A stretch of DNA of 64,000 nucleotides. It comes from Bacteroidota bacterium. Its GTDB lineage: Bacteria > Bacteroidota > Bacteroidia > B-17B0 > Aurantibacillaceae. Positions 36,925 to 46,643 of the stretch are shown here, piece after piece; position 1 is the stretch's first letter; every line of letters starts with the position of its first letter. The notes beneath the pieces are model-generated. The model was given only the letters and a program-made list of their open reading frames with translations, did not search any database and was not told the DNA's origin. The DNA is taken from NCBI GenBank assembly GCA_013697245.1, contig JACCXH010000062.1, positions 1 to 64,000 of the forward strand. Direction: 5' to 3'. Both the position numbers and the translations under genes were made by a program.

Positions 36925-38004
36925 TTATTTTACTCTAACACGAGGATCAAGGATACCGTAAATGATATCCACTACAATATTAATTCCAACAAATATGGTG
37001 GCAAATATTAGGGTTGCGCCCATTACAACGGGTAGATCGTTTTTACTTAGTGCTTCTACTACCTCGTATCCAATTCCTTTCCAGCTAAAGATCTTTTCTA
37101 CAAAAACAGCACCGGCCATTAAACCTGCAAACCAGCCCGAAATAGCAGTAACAACAGGGTTTAAGGCATTTTTGAGGGCATGTTTTAAAATTATTTTCCG
37201 ATAGCTTAATCCTTTGGCTCTTGCCGTTCGGATATAATCCTGTGATAATACGTCCAATAACGAGCTTCTGGTTAATTGAATGATAATGCTTAAAGGACGC
37301 ATGCCTAGTGTAATTGCGGGCAAAATAAGGTTCTTTAGTTTTAGTGTTTCGCCATTCCAAACATCAATATCGTATAAACTTCCGGAAGGATCTAAACCAG
37401 TATATTTTGACAAGACATAGCCAAAAAGCCAGGCAACAATTAATCCTACTAAAAAGGAAGGGGCGCTCATACCAAACACAGTAGCTAAAACAAACACAAT
37501 GCGGTCAAAGAAAGAGTTTTTGCGTGTAGCGGTCAAAATGCCAAAAAATATACCGATAACAGAGGCAATTATAATGGCTGCAAAAGCCAATACCGCTGTT
37601 TCGGGCAAGGTATCCTTAATGATCTCTGTGACATCCCTTTTAGTGATATAACTGCGCCTTAAATAGGGCCATTTAAAAACCACAACTTTCTCTTTACCTA
37701 CTGTAAACAGTGATACCCAGGAGTATTTTTCGGGGTTTAAGAACCATAAGCTTTTACTATTCTTGTAATTATGAACGGAAATAGGTGAAAGGTCATTTAA
37801 ATAGTGACTGTATTGAACAATTATTGGTCGGTTAGTGCCAAGATCGCGGTGAATGGCCTCTACGGCCTCTTTATTAGCCCTTTGGCCAAGCATAATTGTG
37901 GCCGGATCGCCTGGCAGAACATTAAATAAAAAGAATATGGTGGTAATTACACCAAAAAGCACCAAAATGCCGTAAAAAAATTTTGAAAGTATAAATTTTA
38001 CCAC
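36925..38004 (-). CDS. DppB/OppB-type ABC transporter permease, orphan
   Basis: Inner-membrane permease of 359 residues for a peptide-type importer. It has a membrane segment near 10-30 followed by FNVLPGDPATIMLG (family signature). The periplasmic loop is larger than usual (about 45-130), and five more membrane segments follow. The EAA loop, seen as DYIRTARAKGLSYRKIIL, is near 248-265. The genes for the partner permease (DppC), ATPases and binding protein are not adjacent. It heads a three-gene operon with tpiA and prmA. Confidence 0.88.
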   Translation of the reverse strand: MVKFILSKFFYGILVLFGVITTIFFLFNVLPGDPATIMLGQRANKEAVEAIHRDLGTNRPIIVQYSHYLNDLSPISVHNYKNSKSLWFLNPEKYSWVSLFTVGKEKVVVFKWPYLRRSYITKRDVTEIIKDTLPETAVLAFAAIIIASVIGIFFGILTATRKNSFFDRIVFVLATVFGMSAPSFLVGLIVAWLFGYVLSKYTGLDPSGSLYDIDVWNGETLKLKNLILPAITLGMRPLSIIIQLTRSSLLDVLSQDYIRTARAKGLSYRKIILKHALKNALNPVVTAISGWFAGLMAGAVFVEKIFSWKGIGYEVVEALSKNDLPVVMGATLIFATIFVGINIVVDIIYGILDPRVRVK

Positions 38005-38071
38005 TGTTTAAAAGTACAAGCGCTAAGATAATTATTTATATTTATGAATAGAAACTGTTTTAGATAAAGTT

Positions 38072-38079
38072 TATTTTTG
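38072..38079 (+). promoter_or_regulatory. -7 box upstream of the patatin-barrel gene
   Basis: TATTTTTG fits TAnnTTTG; no clear -33 element is seen. Transcription would start near 38086, which supports TTG at 38105 rather than 38093 as start codon. Confidence 0.5.
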
Positions 38080-38104
38080 CACCCATAAGAATTTGACATT
38101 TTTC

Positions 38105-40402
38105 TTGAAAAAAACCTTAAATAATGTATTTTTTTTGCTCTTTTTACTTGCCATCGAACCTTTAAACGCTCAGAGAATTGGTTTGGTTTTAAGTGGCGGC
38201 GGAGCCAGCGGCCTATCTCATATTGGCGTATTAAAAGCCCTTGAAGAAAATAAAATTCCTATAGATTATATTTCAGGCACCTCTATTGGCAGTTTAATAG
38301 GCGCCTATTATGCTATTGGCTATTCGCCCGGTGAAATTGAAACTTTGGTAAAAACTACCTTTTTTCAAAGCATAACTAAGGGTGACTTGCCAGCAAAATA
38401 TGAATATATGGTAAAGAAACGCGAAGATTATGCATCGTGGCTTACCTTTAAGTTAGATTTTAGGGATCATTACCTCAAAAATTTGCCTACTAACGTTATC
38501 AATTCCATTCCTATTGATTATTATTTGATGGAAACATTTACCGGCGTTTCCAATTCGGTAAATAATAATTTTGATAGTTTATTTGTTCCTTTTCGTTGTG
38601 TAGCATCGGATGTTGAACATAAAAAATCAATAACATTTAGAAGCGGCGATCTTCCAAGTTCCGTTAGGGCAAGTATGAGTTATCCTTTTTATTTGCGTCC
38701 AATTCCTATTGATGGTAAACTATTATTTGACGGAGGCTTGTATAATAATTTTCCAACCGATGTCATGTATAATGATTTTAATCCTGATTTTATTATTGGC
38801 TCAAATGTTGCCGAAAAAAATCTACCACCGGATGATGATAATTTATACATGCAATTAAGAAATCTTTTAATGAACCAAACGAATTTTGACCCGGTTTGTG
38901 AGAATGGTGTTTTAATTGAGCCTTGGAGCGACGTAAGTATTTTTAATTTTGATAACGCGCAGCGCTTAATAGATAGCGGTTATTATGCAACGCTCAGAGC
39001 AATTCCGCTTATCAAAAAACAAATTCAGCGCCAGCTATCAACGCAGGATCTTGAAGCAAAGCGTAAAAAATTTAAAGACTATCAAAAACTTGAGAACATT
39101 ACCTTTGATAATTTAGAAGTAAGCGGCTATACTAAAGATCAAACGAGATTTATCACCAAAAGTCTTTTTTATAAAAACAAACCTTTTACTATTAATCAAT
39201 TAAAAAAACGTTATTTCAGGCTAGCCGGAGATGATAAAATAAAAAATATTTTTCCTATTTCCACGATCGATTCTGTTACAAAAAAATACACGTTAAAATT
39301 ATTTGGTAAAAAAGAAAAACCATTTTATGTAGATGCAGGTGCCATTCTATCCAACCGTCCAATTAGCGAAGCTTTTATTGGCATACAATACAATCGTTTG
39401 GGAAAAATAGGAACTAGTTTTTACGCCAACGGTTATTTAGGGAAATTATATTCAGGAACCCACTCGCACATACGTTTTGATTTTCCGGGAAAATATCCCT
39501 TTTATGTTGAGCCATCTTTTACTTATTCGCGTTGGGATTATTATAGCAGCAGCGTTTTGTTTTATGATTTTTTAAAACCGGCGTATCTCATCCAGGAAGA
39601 TACTTACGGTGAAGTAAAATTTGGTGTGCCTGTTGGAAATATTTCGCAGGCAAATGTTGCTGTTGGTTATACCGAGTGGACAAACCAGTATTATCAAAGC
39701 GATAACTTTACGCGGTTAGATACAACAGATAAAACTTACTTTGATTATTGGTACATGCAATCAAATTATACAATTAATACATTAAACCGCAAGATGTATG
39801 CCACAGAAGGCTCGTTTGTTAATGTGCGCGCAAGGTATTTACAAGGGCGCGAAAGTCATTTGCCAGGAAATACAAGTATTGATACACTAACTTTTAGAAA
39901 TGTAACACAACCGGCATGGTTGCAATTAAAAATAACCATTGATAAATATTTTAAAACATTTAAAGGTTTTAAGGTTGGTGTTTTTGGTGAAGCAGTTTAT
40001 TCTACCCAAAGTTTTTTTAGTAATTATCAGGCAACAATTTTATCAACTCCCGCATTTAATCCAACGCCCGAAAGCCAGACCTTTTTTATTGAAGCCTACA
40101 GGGCACATAAATATTTAGCCGGAGGATTAAAGGCAATTGCCACTCCGGTAAAAAATGTGGATTTAAGAGCCGAGGCATACATCTTTCAGCCAATTGAATC
40201 GATATTAAAAACAAGCGATGGTGGTTCAAAATACGGCAGACCTTTTCTTTACCGTTATTTTTCCGGCCTGGTGGCAGCGGTATATAATAGTCCTATCGGC
40301 CCTATTAGCGTAGGCGTAAATTATTACGACCAAAATGATAATTCATTTTCTTTCTTTTTTCACATTGGTTATATTATCTTTAACCGTAAATCTATTGATT
40401 AA
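38105..40402 (+). CDS. Patatin-like phospholipase fused to outer-membrane barrel
   Basis: A 765-residue outer-membrane protein. After a signal peptide (ending LNAQ near 23), a patatin domain (about 24-305) shows the oxyanion loop LSGGGASGLSHIGVL, the nucleophile elbow GTSIGS and the Asp dyad DGGLYNNFP, so the Ser-Asp catalytic pair is intact. A POTRA-like segment (about 310-410; ITFDNLEVSGYTKDQTR) and a 16-strand-type BamA/surface-antigen barrel follow to the end. This is the layout of PlpD-type (type Vd) autotransporters, but in Bacteroidota homologues the passenger may stay attached. Role: phospholipid hydrolysis at the cell surface, inferred. Confidence 0.88.
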   Translation: MKKTLNNVFFLLFLLAIEPLNAQRIGLVLSGGGASGLSHIGVLKALEENKIPIDYISGTSIGSLIGAYYAIGYSPGEIETLVKTTFFQSITKGDLPAKYEYMVKKREDYASWLTFKLDFRDHYLKNLPTNVINSIPIDYYLMETFTGVSNSVNNNFDSLFVPFRCVASDVEHKKSITFRSGDLPSSVRASMSYPFYLRPIPIDGKLLFDGGLYNNFPTDVMYNDFNPDFIIGSNVAEKNLPPDDDNLYMQLRNLLMNQTNFDPVCENGVLIEPWSDVSIFNFDNAQRLIDSGYYATLRAIPLIKKQIQRQLSTQDLEAKRKKFKDYQKLENITFDNLEVSGYTKDQTRFITKSLFYKNKPFTINQLKKRYFRLAGDDKIKNIFPISTIDSVTKKYTLKLFGKKEKPFYVDAGAILSNRPISEAFIGIQYNRLGKIGTSFYANGYLGKLYSGTHSHIRFDFPGKYPFYVEPSFTYSRWDYYSSSVLFYDFLKPAYLIQEDTYGEVKFGVPVGNISQANVAVGYTEWTNQYYQSDNFTRLDTTDKTYFDYWYMQSNYTINTLNRKMYATEGSFVNVRARYLQGRESHLPGNTSIDTLTFRNVTQPAWLQLKITIDKYFKTFKGFKVGVFGEAVYSTQSFFSNYQATILSTPAFNPTPESQTFFIEAYRAHKYLAGGLKAIATPVKNVDLRAEAYIFQPIESILKTSDGGSKYGRPFLYRYFSGLVAAVYNSPIGPISVGVNYYDQNDNSFSFFFHIGYIIFNRKSID

Positions 40403-40496
40403 TATTTTAAGGCGTTGGAACGCAGGTGACACTGATCTTTAATTTCATCTGTGCAAACCTGTTCAATCTGTAAGATCGGTATTCAATCACGTCAAC
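40403..40496. repeat. Short intergenic repeat tract
   Basis: Between the patatin gene and the convergent GT39-like gene lies a tract with phased CTGT words: CTGTGCAAACCTGTTC then AATCTGTAAG (about 40450-40474). It resembles the tract near 20539. No gene seen. Confidence 0.4.
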
Positions 40497-41921
40497 TCAT
40501 TTTTTTCTATAAAGATCAAATTGTAAGGTAGGTAATTCTACTTTTTGATAATTTGCAACCGTACTATCCGGTGCATTCTTATCAATAATTCTAAATTCGT
40601 TTGCAGGGTTTGTTGGATCGATACTTATGTTGTGGTATCGAATCAAATAACATTGCAGTGGCCAATCGTTCCAACGGTGATCCGAAATACTTACAGCGGA
40701 AAATTCAGGAATAATCTTTCCAAATTCACCTACATCGTTTATCATATCCGCATCCCGACTTTTTTTGCCAATATTACTTGCAGAAAAAATAATGACTGCG
40801 CTAAACAATAGAACTGAAAAAATAGTGAGCCCTTTTTTTGAATTGCGCCCAATAGCTATTGGGTTTAAAACGTTGCCTGCCCAAGCCGCAATGGGTTCAG
40901 AAATAAATAGAGCAAGGCCAATTGCGAAGAACGGAAGTGAGGGGATAAAATAAAATCCTTTTTGAACCATGGTTAAAGCTAAAGGAACAACACCTGCCAA
41001 ACCCGTTAAAATAAAAAATGCTGCTAATACAACTCTTTCTTTTTGAAAGGCAATTTTTTTTCTGAAGATAAAAAAAATGATCGCTGTAAAACCAATAGAT
41101 GGTAATAATTCAACCAGGATCCTTCCTAAAATATAAAAGTGAGATTCTACCGTAGGGTTTTCCCCTATTCGATGCAATACGCGTTTAATAAAATAATTCG
41201 AAAGGCTTTCTCTTGCATCATTAAAACAAAGAAGTATTGCATATATTAAAACAGGAATGATTGCCAAAATAAACGTTTGAAAAATTAATTTTCTTACATT
41301 TATTTTTTTAAGACACAGCCAATAAATAAATGGCACCGCTACCGGAAAAAAGCCCGGGATACCTTTTGAGAAAGTAGCTAAAAAAATAAAAAAGCCCGAT
41401 GAGATCAAAAATAAAAAAGATCTTTGTGTGGTTGCTTTTAAATAAAATAACACCGCTAATAAAATAAAAATACCCATAGTATTCTCTTGCATGTTATTGG
41501 AAAACGACCAAAAACAAACCGGCACCATTATCCACAAGATCATTGGCAACCAGCCAATAGTTGCCTCAATTTTATCTTTATTACTATATTTCCATAATGA
41601 AACAATCAGGCAACATGTAATTGCCAGAGTAAATAAAACGTAGATCCTTTCGGTATACATACCATTACCAAGGAGTTTAAAAAAAACAGCTTCTATTCCA
41701 AAAATCAATGGCGGGTGTTCGTGAAAAGTTTGTAATCCTCCAAAGCCGTATTTGCTAAAAACAGGAAACCAAAAACTACCAATACCATTTGCCAGATTTT
41801 TTGAAACGCAGGTATATAACATACCATCCATAAACATACCATCCTGTATTAAAACAGGTAAGGTTAATCCAAGGATAATTGAGATTGCAATTAAAAAAAA
41901 AGGTAACTGTTTGTTTTGCAT
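40497..41921 (-). CDS. GT39/ArnT-like membrane glycosyltransferase
   Basis: A 474-residue polytopic membrane protein with about 11-12 hydrophobic segments and the GT-C catalytic loop after the first segment: QDGMFMDGMLYTCVSKNLA with Asp residues near 27-33. It then has the FHEHPPLIFGIEAVFFKLLG loop common to ArnT/PMT-like enzymes. These use polyprenyl-phosphate sugars on the periplasmic face, for example to modify lipid A or glycans. Acceptor unknown. A CCCAATAGCTATTGGG palindrome (about 40853-40868) lies inside the coding sequence and encodes part of NPIAIGRN. Confidence 0.8.
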   Translation of the reverse strand: MQNKQLPFFLIAISIILGLTLPVLIQDGMFMDGMLYTCVSKNLANGIGSFWFPVFSKYGFGGLQTFHEHPPLIFGIEAVFFKLLGNGMYTERIYVLFTLAITCCLIVSLWKYSNKDKIEATIGWLPMILWIMVPVCFWSFSNNMQENTMGIFILLAVLFYLKATTQRSFLFLISSGFFIFLATFSKGIPGFFPVAVPFIYWLCLKKINVRKLIFQTFILAIIPVLIYAILLCFNDARESLSNYFIKRVLHRIGENPTVESHFYILGRILVELLPSIGFTAIIFFIFRKKIAFQKERVVLAAFFILTGLAGVVPLALTMVQKGFYFIPSLPFFAIGLALFISEPIAAWAGNVLNPIAIGRNSKKGLTIFSVLLFSAVIIFSASNIGKKSRDADMINDVGEFGKIIPEFSAVSISDHRWNDWPLQCYLIRYHNISIDPTNPANEFRIIDKNAPDSTVANYQKVELPTLQFDLYRKK

Positions 41922-41970
41922 AAGCCTCTTTCTATCTCCTTCTAATTTGGCGAAAGGTTTTTACTTCTTA

Positions 41971-41996
41971 AAAAAAAAGCCGCTATTTAGCGGCTT
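41971..41996 (-). terminator. Intrinsic terminator after the DUF2795 gene
   Basis: AAGCCGCTA/TAGCGGCTT (41977-41985 and 41988-41996), preceded on the plus strand by eight A, hence a T-run on the minus strand. It starts 9 nt after the gene's stop. Confidence 0.9.
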
Positions 41997-42004
41997 CTGA
42001 AATA

Positions 42005-42226
42005 TTAAAACTCATCCTCATTAAAAAAGAAATCATCTTTTGTTGGATAGTCCGGCCAGATCTCTTCAATAGTCTCATAACTCTCGCCTTCGTCTTCCAT
42101 CTCTTGCAAATTCTCTATCACTTCCATAGGTGAACCACTTCTCATTGCAAAATCAATCAATTCATCTTTAGTTGCAGGCCACGGTGCATCTTCTAACCAA
42201 CTCGCTAATTCTAATGTCCAATACAT
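42005..42226 (-). CDS. DUF2795-type small acidic protein
   Basis: A 73-residue acidic protein with the conserved pattern SWLEDAPWPATKDELIDFA then GSPMEVIENLQEMEDEGESY and the tail IWPDYPTKDDFFFNEDEF. Highly conserved small proteins of this form are widespread in Bacteroidota and are classed with DUF2795; function unknown. It is monocistronic with its own strong terminator, which suggests independent and perhaps abundant expression. Confidence 0.8.
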   Translation of the reverse strand: MYWTLELASWLEDAPWPATKDELIDFAMRSGSPMEVIENLQEMEDEGESYETIEEIWPDYPTKDDFFFNEDEF

Positions 42227-42420
42227 ACTTTTATATTTAAAATTTTAACCCTTTTATTTTCATGCAAAGAAAATAATTTTTTGGTAAGATGAAAGGATTA
42301 TTTTTAAAAAAATATGGATTTCTTTTTTTAATTATAAATTATTGATAATCAGATATTTATGATAAATTAAGGCGATGAGGTTTAATTTTTGTCTCAAAAT
42401 TCATCTTTTTTGGCCAAAAC

Positions 42421-45400
42421 CTATTCTTTAAGCAGCTTCTTATAAAATGGTTTTCCATTTATTTCCACTTTTAAAAAGTAAGTGCCATTAGCTAAATTTA
42501 AATTAGAAACCGAAAATTTTTGTTCTACTCCCCCAGCTTCTTCTTTTAATTCTATAGCTTTTAGCTCTCTTCCAAAAATATCTATTAAAGCAATTTTAAT
42601 TTTTGAATTTTGCGGATTTTCTAATTTAAAGTTTACCTGATTTGTAAACGGATTTGGAAAAACCTCTAAGCTTATTAAATCTGAATTTTCTTTTATACCT
42701 GCAACTACAGTTGTAGTATCAACTTTCTGGCCGTTACTACTAATAACATTGCTAAATAAACCTGCACCGTTCTCGGCCTTAACATTAAAAAAATAAATAA
42801 AATTTTGGGTTAGGTTTAAAGTATGCGCCGTAACAGATGTTGCGCCCAAATTACTTGTCCAAGCTTGCGTATTTGTTGCGCCGGGTGCTGTACCAATACT
42901 ATACCAATACCTGAAAATTGCAGAGTTAGGATCGAGCGAGGTACCCCAATTTGCCCGTAAAGAATCTGTTGTGTTTACCGTACTTATATCAGCCGCAGGA
43001 CCATCATTTATAAAGGCAATATTGGAAGGCGGAGTCCAGTCAACATTTACATCATGAAAATAAATTGACGATAAATTCCCTGCTGTATCTTGACAAATAG
43101 ATTTTATTTTTCCGGCACTTAATAAAGGGCTGGTATTTAAATAGCGCATTTCGTTTGCCAAACCGCTGCCAACATTTACATTTACAGAACCTGCCCTAGA
43201 ACGGTAAACTTTTATTTCATCAATACTAAATTTGCAATTCCCACTTCTGAAAGAAACATAACTGCCGTTGGCATATGGTGTTGCATCTGTCCATGTAGCA
43301 ATTAGGCCGTTATTCCAGTAAACAGAAATTTTTCCTGTAATTCTATCAAAGATCACTTTAATATCATACCATTGAGCTGCAGAAAATGTATGCGTTATAG
43401 ATACTTGAGGTGTACCAATAACATCGTTTACGGTTTTATATATTTCAACTTTTTGATCATCTAATCTAAACCAAACAAAATAAGAATTGTTTCTGTTTGG
43501 CAAAGTTGGATTGTCGCAGGCAAAATGTAAACCCGCACGACGGGTTGTACCGGTACCTTCAAACTTTGCTAAAAAATGATACATGTAACGGTTACTTAAT
43601 GATTGCGTTAAAGCTGCGTAAATATTTGTGTTACCCGCTGCTGGACTTGTTTCATCTGTTTGCACCAACGCGTTGCCGCTAATGCCCCAAATACCTACTG
43701 TTGGTGTCCATTCCGGGTGAATAGCGTTATCAAAGTTATCCGCTAAAAATCCTTTGGTATAATTGGCACGCCATTCTGTTCCGTTAAAATCACTTACCTG
43801 GTAATATCCTTTTTCAACCCCGCTTCCTCCAATATTATCCACGTCAGTAATAGTTGCCGTAAATGCGGCAGTCTTCCAAGCGTTAGTAGTTGCAACTGCT
43901 GTAGTTGGTGCAATGTTATCTGCAGGTGTAGCAACTACTGTTCCATTCATAATATACCCTGCAGCCCATCCTGCGGCAGGTGTAGCGCAATCGCTTCTAA
44001 ATTCAACCAAAACACTGTCGTTAACAGATGTAATTGGCCCTGGGTTTACAGTGCCTGTATATTGGCCAACCAATGGTGAATTGATCGATCCACCATTATA
44101 AATAAATAAATTATCATATCCGCTTTCAAGATTAAAAGAGGTGAAACTTAAAGTAATATTTGTGGTTCCTGCTTTTGTGAATAACCAAAATTTACGTTCA
44201 TCATTACCGTAATTTGTAGTTGGACCACCAGAGTCGTAAAATGTACCGGTAGCTGTTGTATAGGTTGCTGTAATAGAATAAGTATTGTTTATTATTTTAT
44301 AATATTTTGCCCAATTCCAATATTGTCCCGGATCGTTATGTGTTTGGTTAGGGAACATTTGGTGTCCCTTTACTTTTACGCACGAGCCCTGCAAACACTG
44401 CTGGGTTGTGCCATTGCAACCAGGACCATAAAAAGTACGAAGTGGATTAATGGCGTTGTCTGTACAAATATCTTTTACTAAAGCGCCGGATGTTGTATAC
44501 ATAGCATTTGTATACCATGATGCCGTATTGTTATAACCTTCATGCTCGATACCAACTGTGTATGGATTCTCACTTCCAACATGCCATGCTTTGGCAGACT
44601 CCAATACCATTTGAGTGATCTGCCCGTCAGAGCTTCTTACCACATAATGTGCTGAAACACTTGCTGCACAATTTTGAAACCAGGAAATGCAACCGGCATA
44701 TGAACCTTCTACATCATGAATAGTAACCGCAGATATTTGTGTGCCACCTCTACTGCTGTAATTACAGGATCCGGCAGGTGTGTATATTGCAGACGGATAA
44801 TCGGGAGACATAATACTTGCGGCGGAAGTTAATTTAAATGTTTGTCCGCTCTCACTTTTTATGGAAGTACTATTAATGATAATACTTTTTGAGCTTAATA
44901 CAGAATAGTTATCGCCAAATATTTTTTGAAGATCTATTTTGTGATCCGGAAAATCATATACATCCTGAAAACCTGAATTACTAAGGAACCAATACACCTG
45001 GTATAAATGTGCGTTTAAAGCAAAATTATTTTGAAGATCGTCCGTAACAGGTAATTCGCTTAATTCAATTAAGATCGTTTGATATTTACTTAAGTCGGAA
45101 GAAAATTGATGCTGTTGAGTTTGTAATTGACCAAAGGCCTTTGCATAAGCCAGAATAGAAGTTTCCGGAGAAGAAATAATTTCTTTTTCAGAAAAACCCG
45201 AAAGTTGGGAAATGCGTGACAAGTTATTTCTAAAATAATTTTTACCGTCTAAAATTAAACCCATAACGCCATAAGCTCTTGGATACCCAATGCAGCTTGG
45301 CTCGGTAGTATTATCCAGATGTTGAAAACGGGTTTGGGTGTAGGATATAGCTTCTAAAATTCCTTTTGGCACAGAAGGATTTAAAGCGTACGCTTTTTTA

Positions 45401-45492
45401 AATGATCGAGAAAAAGGGTTCTCAACTAACAGATCATTGGCATTTGAAATAAAAAAGGTAAAAGAAATAACCGCAGCAAAAATTTTTTTCAT
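42421..45492 (-). CDS. Large T9SS-secreted N-acetylmuramoyl-L-alanine amidase
   Basis: A 1023-residue cell-surface or secreted muralytic enzyme. Signal peptide (1-18), then a helical lysozyme-like N-domain (about 25-165; VPKGILEAISYTQTRFQHL, YGVMGLILDG), an Amidase_2 domain (about 235-400; SAVTIHDVEG, SAHYVVRSSDGQITQMV, YTVGIEHEGYNN and the GHQMFPNQTHNDPG zinc region), a CUB-like domain (about 405-510), a propeptide/LamG-like stretch (about 590-760), one FN3-like domain, and a type A T9SS domain (about 955-1023; VFPNPFTNQVNFKL, NGTYFLKVEI, YKKLLKE). Zinc ligands His, His and Asp/His appear present. Likely targets: prey or competitor peptidoglycan. Confidence 0.85.
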   Translation of the reverse strand: MKKIFAAVISFTFFISNANDLLVENPFSRSFKKAYALNPSVPKGILEAISYTQTRFQHLDNTTEPSCIGYPRAYGVMGLILDGKNYFRNNLSRISQLSGFSEKEIISSPETSILAYAKAFGQLQTQQHQFSSDLSKYQTILIELSELPVTDDLQNNFALNAHLYQVYWFLSNSGFQDVYDFPDHKIDLQKIFGDNYSVLSSKSIIINSTSIKSESGQTFKLTSAASIMSPDYPSAIYTPAGSCNYSSRGGTQISAVTIHDVEGSYAGCISWFQNCAASVSAHYVVRSSDGQITQMVLESAKAWHVGSENPYTVGIEHEGYNNTASWYTNAMYTTSGALVKDICTDNAINPLRTFYGPGCNGTTQQCLQGSCVKVKGHQMFPNQTHNDPGQYWNWAKYYKIINNTYSITATYTTATGTFYDSGGPTTNYGNDERKFWLFTKAGTTNITLSFTSFNLESGYDNLFIYNGGSINSPLVGQYTGTVNPGPITSVNDSVLVEFRSDCATPAAGWAAGYIMNGTVVATPADNIAPTTAVATTNAWKTAAFTATITDVDNIGGSGVEKGYYQVSDFNGTEWRANYTKGFLADNFDNAIHPEWTPTVGIWGISGNALVQTDETSPAAGNTNIYAALTQSLSNRYMYHFLAKFEGTGTTRRAGLHFACDNPTLPNRNNSYFVWFRLDDQKVEIYKTVNDVIGTPQVSITHTFSAAQWYDIKVIFDRITGKISVYWNNGLIATWTDATPYANGSYVSFRSGNCKFSIDEIKVYRSRAGSVNVNVGSGLANEMRYLNTSPLLSAGKIKSICQDTAGNLSSIYFHDVNVDWTPPSNIAFINDGPAADISTVNTTDSLRANWGTSLDPNSAIFRYWYSIGTAPGATNTQAWTSNLGATSVTAHTLNLTQNFIYFFNVKAENGAGLFSNVISSNGQKVDTTTVVAGIKENSDLISLEVFPNPFTNQVNFKLENPQNSKIKIALIDIFGRELKAIELKEEAGGVEQKFSVSNLNLANGTYFLKVEINGKPFYKKLLKE

Positions 45493-45629
45493 AGATAGTT
45501 TTTTAGCAAGGTGAAGATAAAAAATTAAAACTCAAATTAACTTTATTAAATAGTTAAAAAGAATAGGATTTTAAAATTAAAAGGCCTGAAACGCTTAATT
45601 GGTAAGGTCTAAATCGATTTTAGTTTTAT

Positions 45630-46628
45630 TTACTCTTTTTTAAAAAACTCACGAAGTAGTTTTTTTGCCAATGAAAAAGGCTGGATGTTTTGTTCGTTTT
45701 TATTAGTTAGAATTTCTTTGATAGTGGTTTGTATTTGTGGATCGGAGTAAAATTTTTGTTTTAACTGTTCATCTATTGTATTTAAAAAAAGGCTAAACTG
45801 TTGCTCTTTTCTTTTTTTAGTAAAAAAGCCGTTAGCGGTTACAAAATTCCTGTAGTCTTCCGTCATTTTAAATACTTCTGCAATGCCTTTATTTTCAGTA
45901 CTTGAGCATACTAATGTTTTGGGGATCCAGCCACTTTCCGATGCCTGAAATAAATGCATGGCATGCGCATATTCTGATCTTGCTGCTTTTGCTTTTTCTA
46001 AGTTGGCGCCATCTGCTTTTGTAATTACCAATGCATCGGCCATTTCCATGATGCCACGTTTAATTCCCTGCAATTCATCACCTGCCCCGGCTAACATCAA
46101 CAATAAAAAGAAATCGGTTATTTTACTTACAGAAATTTCGCTTTGTCCAACACCAACCGTTTCTATAATAATAAAATCAAATCCTGCTGCCTCGCACAAT
46201 AAAATTGTTTCGTAAGTTGATCGTGCAACACCACCTAAATTACCACTACTTGGTGAAGGGCGAATGAAAACATTTTTTTTTGTGGAGAGTTCTTCCATCC
46301 GGGTTTTATCTCCCAAAATACTTCCTTTGGTCTTATCGCTGGATGGATCAATTGCTAACACCGCCAATTTATGTCCGTTTTGTAACACTTCATTTCCAAA
46401 ACTTTCGATAAAAGTACTTTTTCCAACACCCGGCACACCTGTAATACCAAGCCTGAAAGAATTACCGGTTTTATTTACAATACCATCGATTATATTTTCC
46501 GCCAAGGCATGATGCTGTTCATTTTGCGACTCAATAATGGTAATAGCCTTGCTTAAAATAGCGATATCACTTTTTAAAATGCCATCAATATAAAATTGAG
46601 CAGGTTGATTATGAAAAGGTGATGCCAA
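45630..46628 (-). CDS. meaB: MeaB/ArgK-type GTPase for methylmalonyl-CoA mutase
   Basis: G3E-type GTPase of 332 residues that protects and loads adenosylcobalamin-dependent methylmalonyl-CoA mutase. P-loop GVPGVGKSTF near 63-72, Mg-binding AIDPSSDKTKGSILGDKTRM near 94-113, switch IIETVGVGQSEISV near 152-165 and base-recognition VITKADGAN near 200. The mutase genes are not in the window. It is last in an operon with amn and a 56-residue gene. It links functionally to the B12 uptake locus at 15.4-19.7 kb. Confidence 0.93.
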   Translation of the reverse strand: MASPFHNQPAQFYIDGILKSDIAILSKAITIIESQNEQHHALAENIIDGIVNKTGNSFRLGITGVPGVGKSTFIESFGNEVLQNGHKLAVLAIDPSSDKTKGSILGDKTRMEELSTKKNVFIRPSPSSGNLGGVARSTYETILLCEAAGFDFIIIETVGVGQSEISVSKITDFFLLLMLAGAGDELQGIKRGIMEMADALVITKADGANLEKAKAARSEYAHAMHLFQASESGWIPKTLVCSSTENKGIAEVFKMTEDYRNFVTANGFFTKKRKEQQFSLFLNTIDEQLKQKFYSDPQIQTTIKEILTNKNEQNIQPFSLAKKLLREFFKKE

Positions 46629-46643
46629 ATATCTTTTTAATTA

